The notes under the pieces: generated by a model
Database searches by the model: none
Told to the model about the DNA's origin: nothing
The model's input: the letters and a program-made list of their open reading frames with translations, nothing else
In this document: piece by piece, positions 62,822-64,000 of the stretch
How the letters are laid out: each line of letters begins with the position of its first letter
Numbering within the stretch: the stretch's first letter is position 1
Source of the DNA: CAYNUJ01 sp964573255
Lineage (GTDB): Bacteria > Bacteroidota > Ignavibacteria > Ignavibacteriales > Melioribacteraceae
Assembly: GCA_964573255.1 (NCBI GenBank)
Contig: CAZNJB010000013.1
Span: 11,322 to 75,321, forward strand
DNA: 64,000 nucleotides
Direction of reading: 5' to 3'
Program-made: the position numbers and the translations under genes

Positions 62822-63985
62822 ATGAAAAAAGTATTCGTACTCGGCTCAACAGGCTCAATTGGAGTTAATACTCTAAACGTAATCAGAGAATTTTCCGATA
62901 AATTTGAGCTAACCGGAATTACCGCAAATAACAATATTGATTTGTTAGAGAAACAAGCGCGGGAATTCAAGCCGTCATATGTAGTTGTACGTGATCCTGA
63001 AAGCTATTTAATTCTAAAAGAAAGATTGGCTGACACGGAATGCAATGTAATTGGAGGAGAGAATGCACTCAATGAAGCCGCAAAAGAGAGTGAATACGAT
63101 ATTTTCGTTTCTTCGTTAGTCGGTTTCGCCGGTTTGGCTCCTACAATTGAGGCAATAAAAAGGAAAAAAAGAATTGCTCTTGCAAATAAGGAAACTTTAG
63201 TTGTTGCTGGTCACTTAATAAATTCTCTCTGTAAAGAATACGGTTCGGAGTTGATACCTATCGATTCCGAGCATAGCGCCATTTTTCAATGTCTCGTTGG
63301 CGAAAAGAAAGATGAAATTTATAAAATTATACTGACTGCATCCGGCGGACCTTTCAGAAACAAACCTAAGGAAGAATTATTTAACGTTACCGTTGAAGAA
63401 GCTCTCAATCACCCCAACTGGGATATGGGGAACAAAATTACAATCGATTCGGCAACAATGATGAATAAAGGACTGGAAGTTATTGAGGCTCATTGGTTGT
63501 TTGGTTTGAGCGGAGATAGAATTGAAGTTGTTATTCATCCGCAGTCCATTATACATTCAATGATTGAATATATCGACGGCTCGATTAAAGCACAATTAAG
63601 CATGCCGGATATGAAACTTCCGATTCAATACGCACTCAGTTATCCGGAAAGATTTTCGAGTAATTTTACTGAAACCAATCTGCCAAAAATTCATCAACTT
63701 TCATTTTACGAACCGGATTTAGAAAAATTTGAATGCTTGAAATTAGCGTACGACGTTATGGAAAATGGCGGTACGGCACCTTGCGTTCTCAATGCTGCAA
63801 ATGAAATTGCAGTAAGTAAATTTTTGCTCGGGAAGATAAAGTTTACACAGATCCCCGAAATAATTAAGGCTTCCCTTGATCACTTCGAAGTTATTTCACA
63901 ACCTGACTTGGAAACAATTTTCGAATATGACCGTAAAACCAGGGAATATGCCGAAAGTGTTTATAAACAAGGAGTAACACATTAA
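62822..63985 (+). CDS. dxr: 1-deoxy-D-xylulose 5-phosphate reductoisomerase
   Basis: This 387-residue enzyme makes 2-C-methyl-D-erythritol 4-phosphate, the first committed step of the MEP isoprenoid pathway. The NADPH loop is GSTGSIG (about residues 8-14). The metal and substrate motifs are IPIDSEHSAIFQ, TASGGPFRN, NHPNWDMGNKITIDSATMMNKGLE and VVIHPQSIIHSMIEY. Length is normal. The next gene begins in its stop codon (TAATG), as commonly seen for dxr followed by rseP. The presence of dxr shows that the organism uses the MEP pathway. Confidence 0.97.
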   Translation: MKKVFVLGSTGSIGVNTLNVIREFSDKFELTGITANNNIDLLEKQAREFKPSYVVVRDPESYLILKERLADTECNVIGGENALNEAAKESEYDIFVSSLVGFAGLAPTIEAIKRKKRIALANKETLVVAGHLINSLCKEYGSELIPIDSEHSAIFQCLVGEKKDEIYKIILTASGGPFRNKPKEELFNVTVEEALNHPNWDMGNKITIDSATMMNKGLEVIEAHWLFGLSGDRIEVVIHPQSIIHSMIEYIDGSIKAQLSMPDMKLPIQYALSYPERFSSNFTETNLPKIHQLSFYEPDLEKFECLKLAYDVMENGGTAPCVLNAANEIAVSKFLLGKIKFTQIPEIIKASLDHFEVISQPDLETIFEYDRKTREYAESVYKQGVTH

Positions 63986-64000
63986 TGGATTATATTATTT
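63985..64000 (+). CDS. Start of next gene, probably rseP site-2 protease (partial)
   Basis: An ATG overlaps the dxr stop by one base (TAATG) and opens a frame reading MDYII before the window ends. Only five codons are visible. In many bacteria of this group dxr is followed by the membrane protease gene rseP, whose N-terminus is also hydrophobic. That identity is an inference from gene order. Confidence 0.5.

Noticed and set aside
1..64000. CRISPR arrays, tRNA or rRNA genes and intact insertion sequences
   Set aside because: I looked for regularly spaced repeats, cloverleaf-like segments and transposase motifs in the intergenic gaps and found none. A covariance-model scan would be needed to exclude small RNAs.

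Overview
The window looks like a chromosomal segment of an AT-rich member of the Bacteroidota/Chlorobi group, most likely Ignavibacteria. The main support is a secreted protein with a type IX secretion C-terminal domain containing NYPNPFNPTTKIKY (61024-61965). Further support comes from a PorW/SprE-like TPR lipoprotein, a DUF3078 barrel, a DUF4159-DUF4175 pair, a stand-alone KamA-family radical SAM protein and promoters resembling TTTG-N(19-21)-TAnnTTTG. No rRNA, tRNA, CRISPR array or intact insertion sequence was seen. All assignments rest on reading the sequence; no database search was run.

Region 1 (1-14.4 kb) is a defence island on the minus strand. It starts with a tightly packed operon of DNA methyltransferase, type II-like endonuclease and a DUF262 (GmrSD/ParB-like) protein that runs off the left edge. 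After an XdhC-like gene and a secreted S9 peptidase on the plus strand comes a second operon: a YhcG/DUF1016 nuclease, type III Mod, a Fic protein fitted between mod and res, and type III Res. A perfect 11-bp palindrome lies just upstream of its first gene. Behind it lies a decayed copy of the 3' part of res. The YhcG gene carries an in-frame, partly palindromic insertion.

Region 2 (14.4-24.7 kb) holds uvrB, a DUF3078 outer-membrane protein and a seven-gene exporter operon: TetR, membrane-fusion lipoprotein, ABC ATPase, TolC, ABC ATPase, permease, permease. It resembles the E. coli cecR-ybhGFSR locus with the double ATPase split in two. The TetR gene is preceded by two copies of the same palindrome (GGAAAC-N16-GTTTCC). 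The ATPases have complementary defects that predict one degenerate and one normal ATP site.

Region 3 (25-42 kb) contains a 1547-residue protein with six lamin-tail domains, a SpoU methyltransferase, a small barrel protein, an AlbA_2 regulator, the PorW-like lipoprotein, a P-II protein, secA, a 54-residue basic protein, the KamA-family enzyme, an Nfu iron-sulfur protein, an aldo/keto reductase and a lone receiver domain.

Region 4 (42-64 kb) is mainly housekeeping and secretion: a TauE-like exporter with an ArsC-like protein, a tripeptidyl-peptidase II-like subtilase followed by an OPT peptide transporter (probably a digest-and-import pair), a class V aminotransferase with NnrE, meaB, a 56-residue membrane protein, a metallophosphoesterase, glgA, purE, DUF4175 and DUF4159, a T9SS cargo protein, an LMW-phosphatase/arsenate reductase, and dxr followed by the first codons of what is probably rseP. 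A decayed T9SS sorting domain lies in the 51.5-51.8 kb gap.
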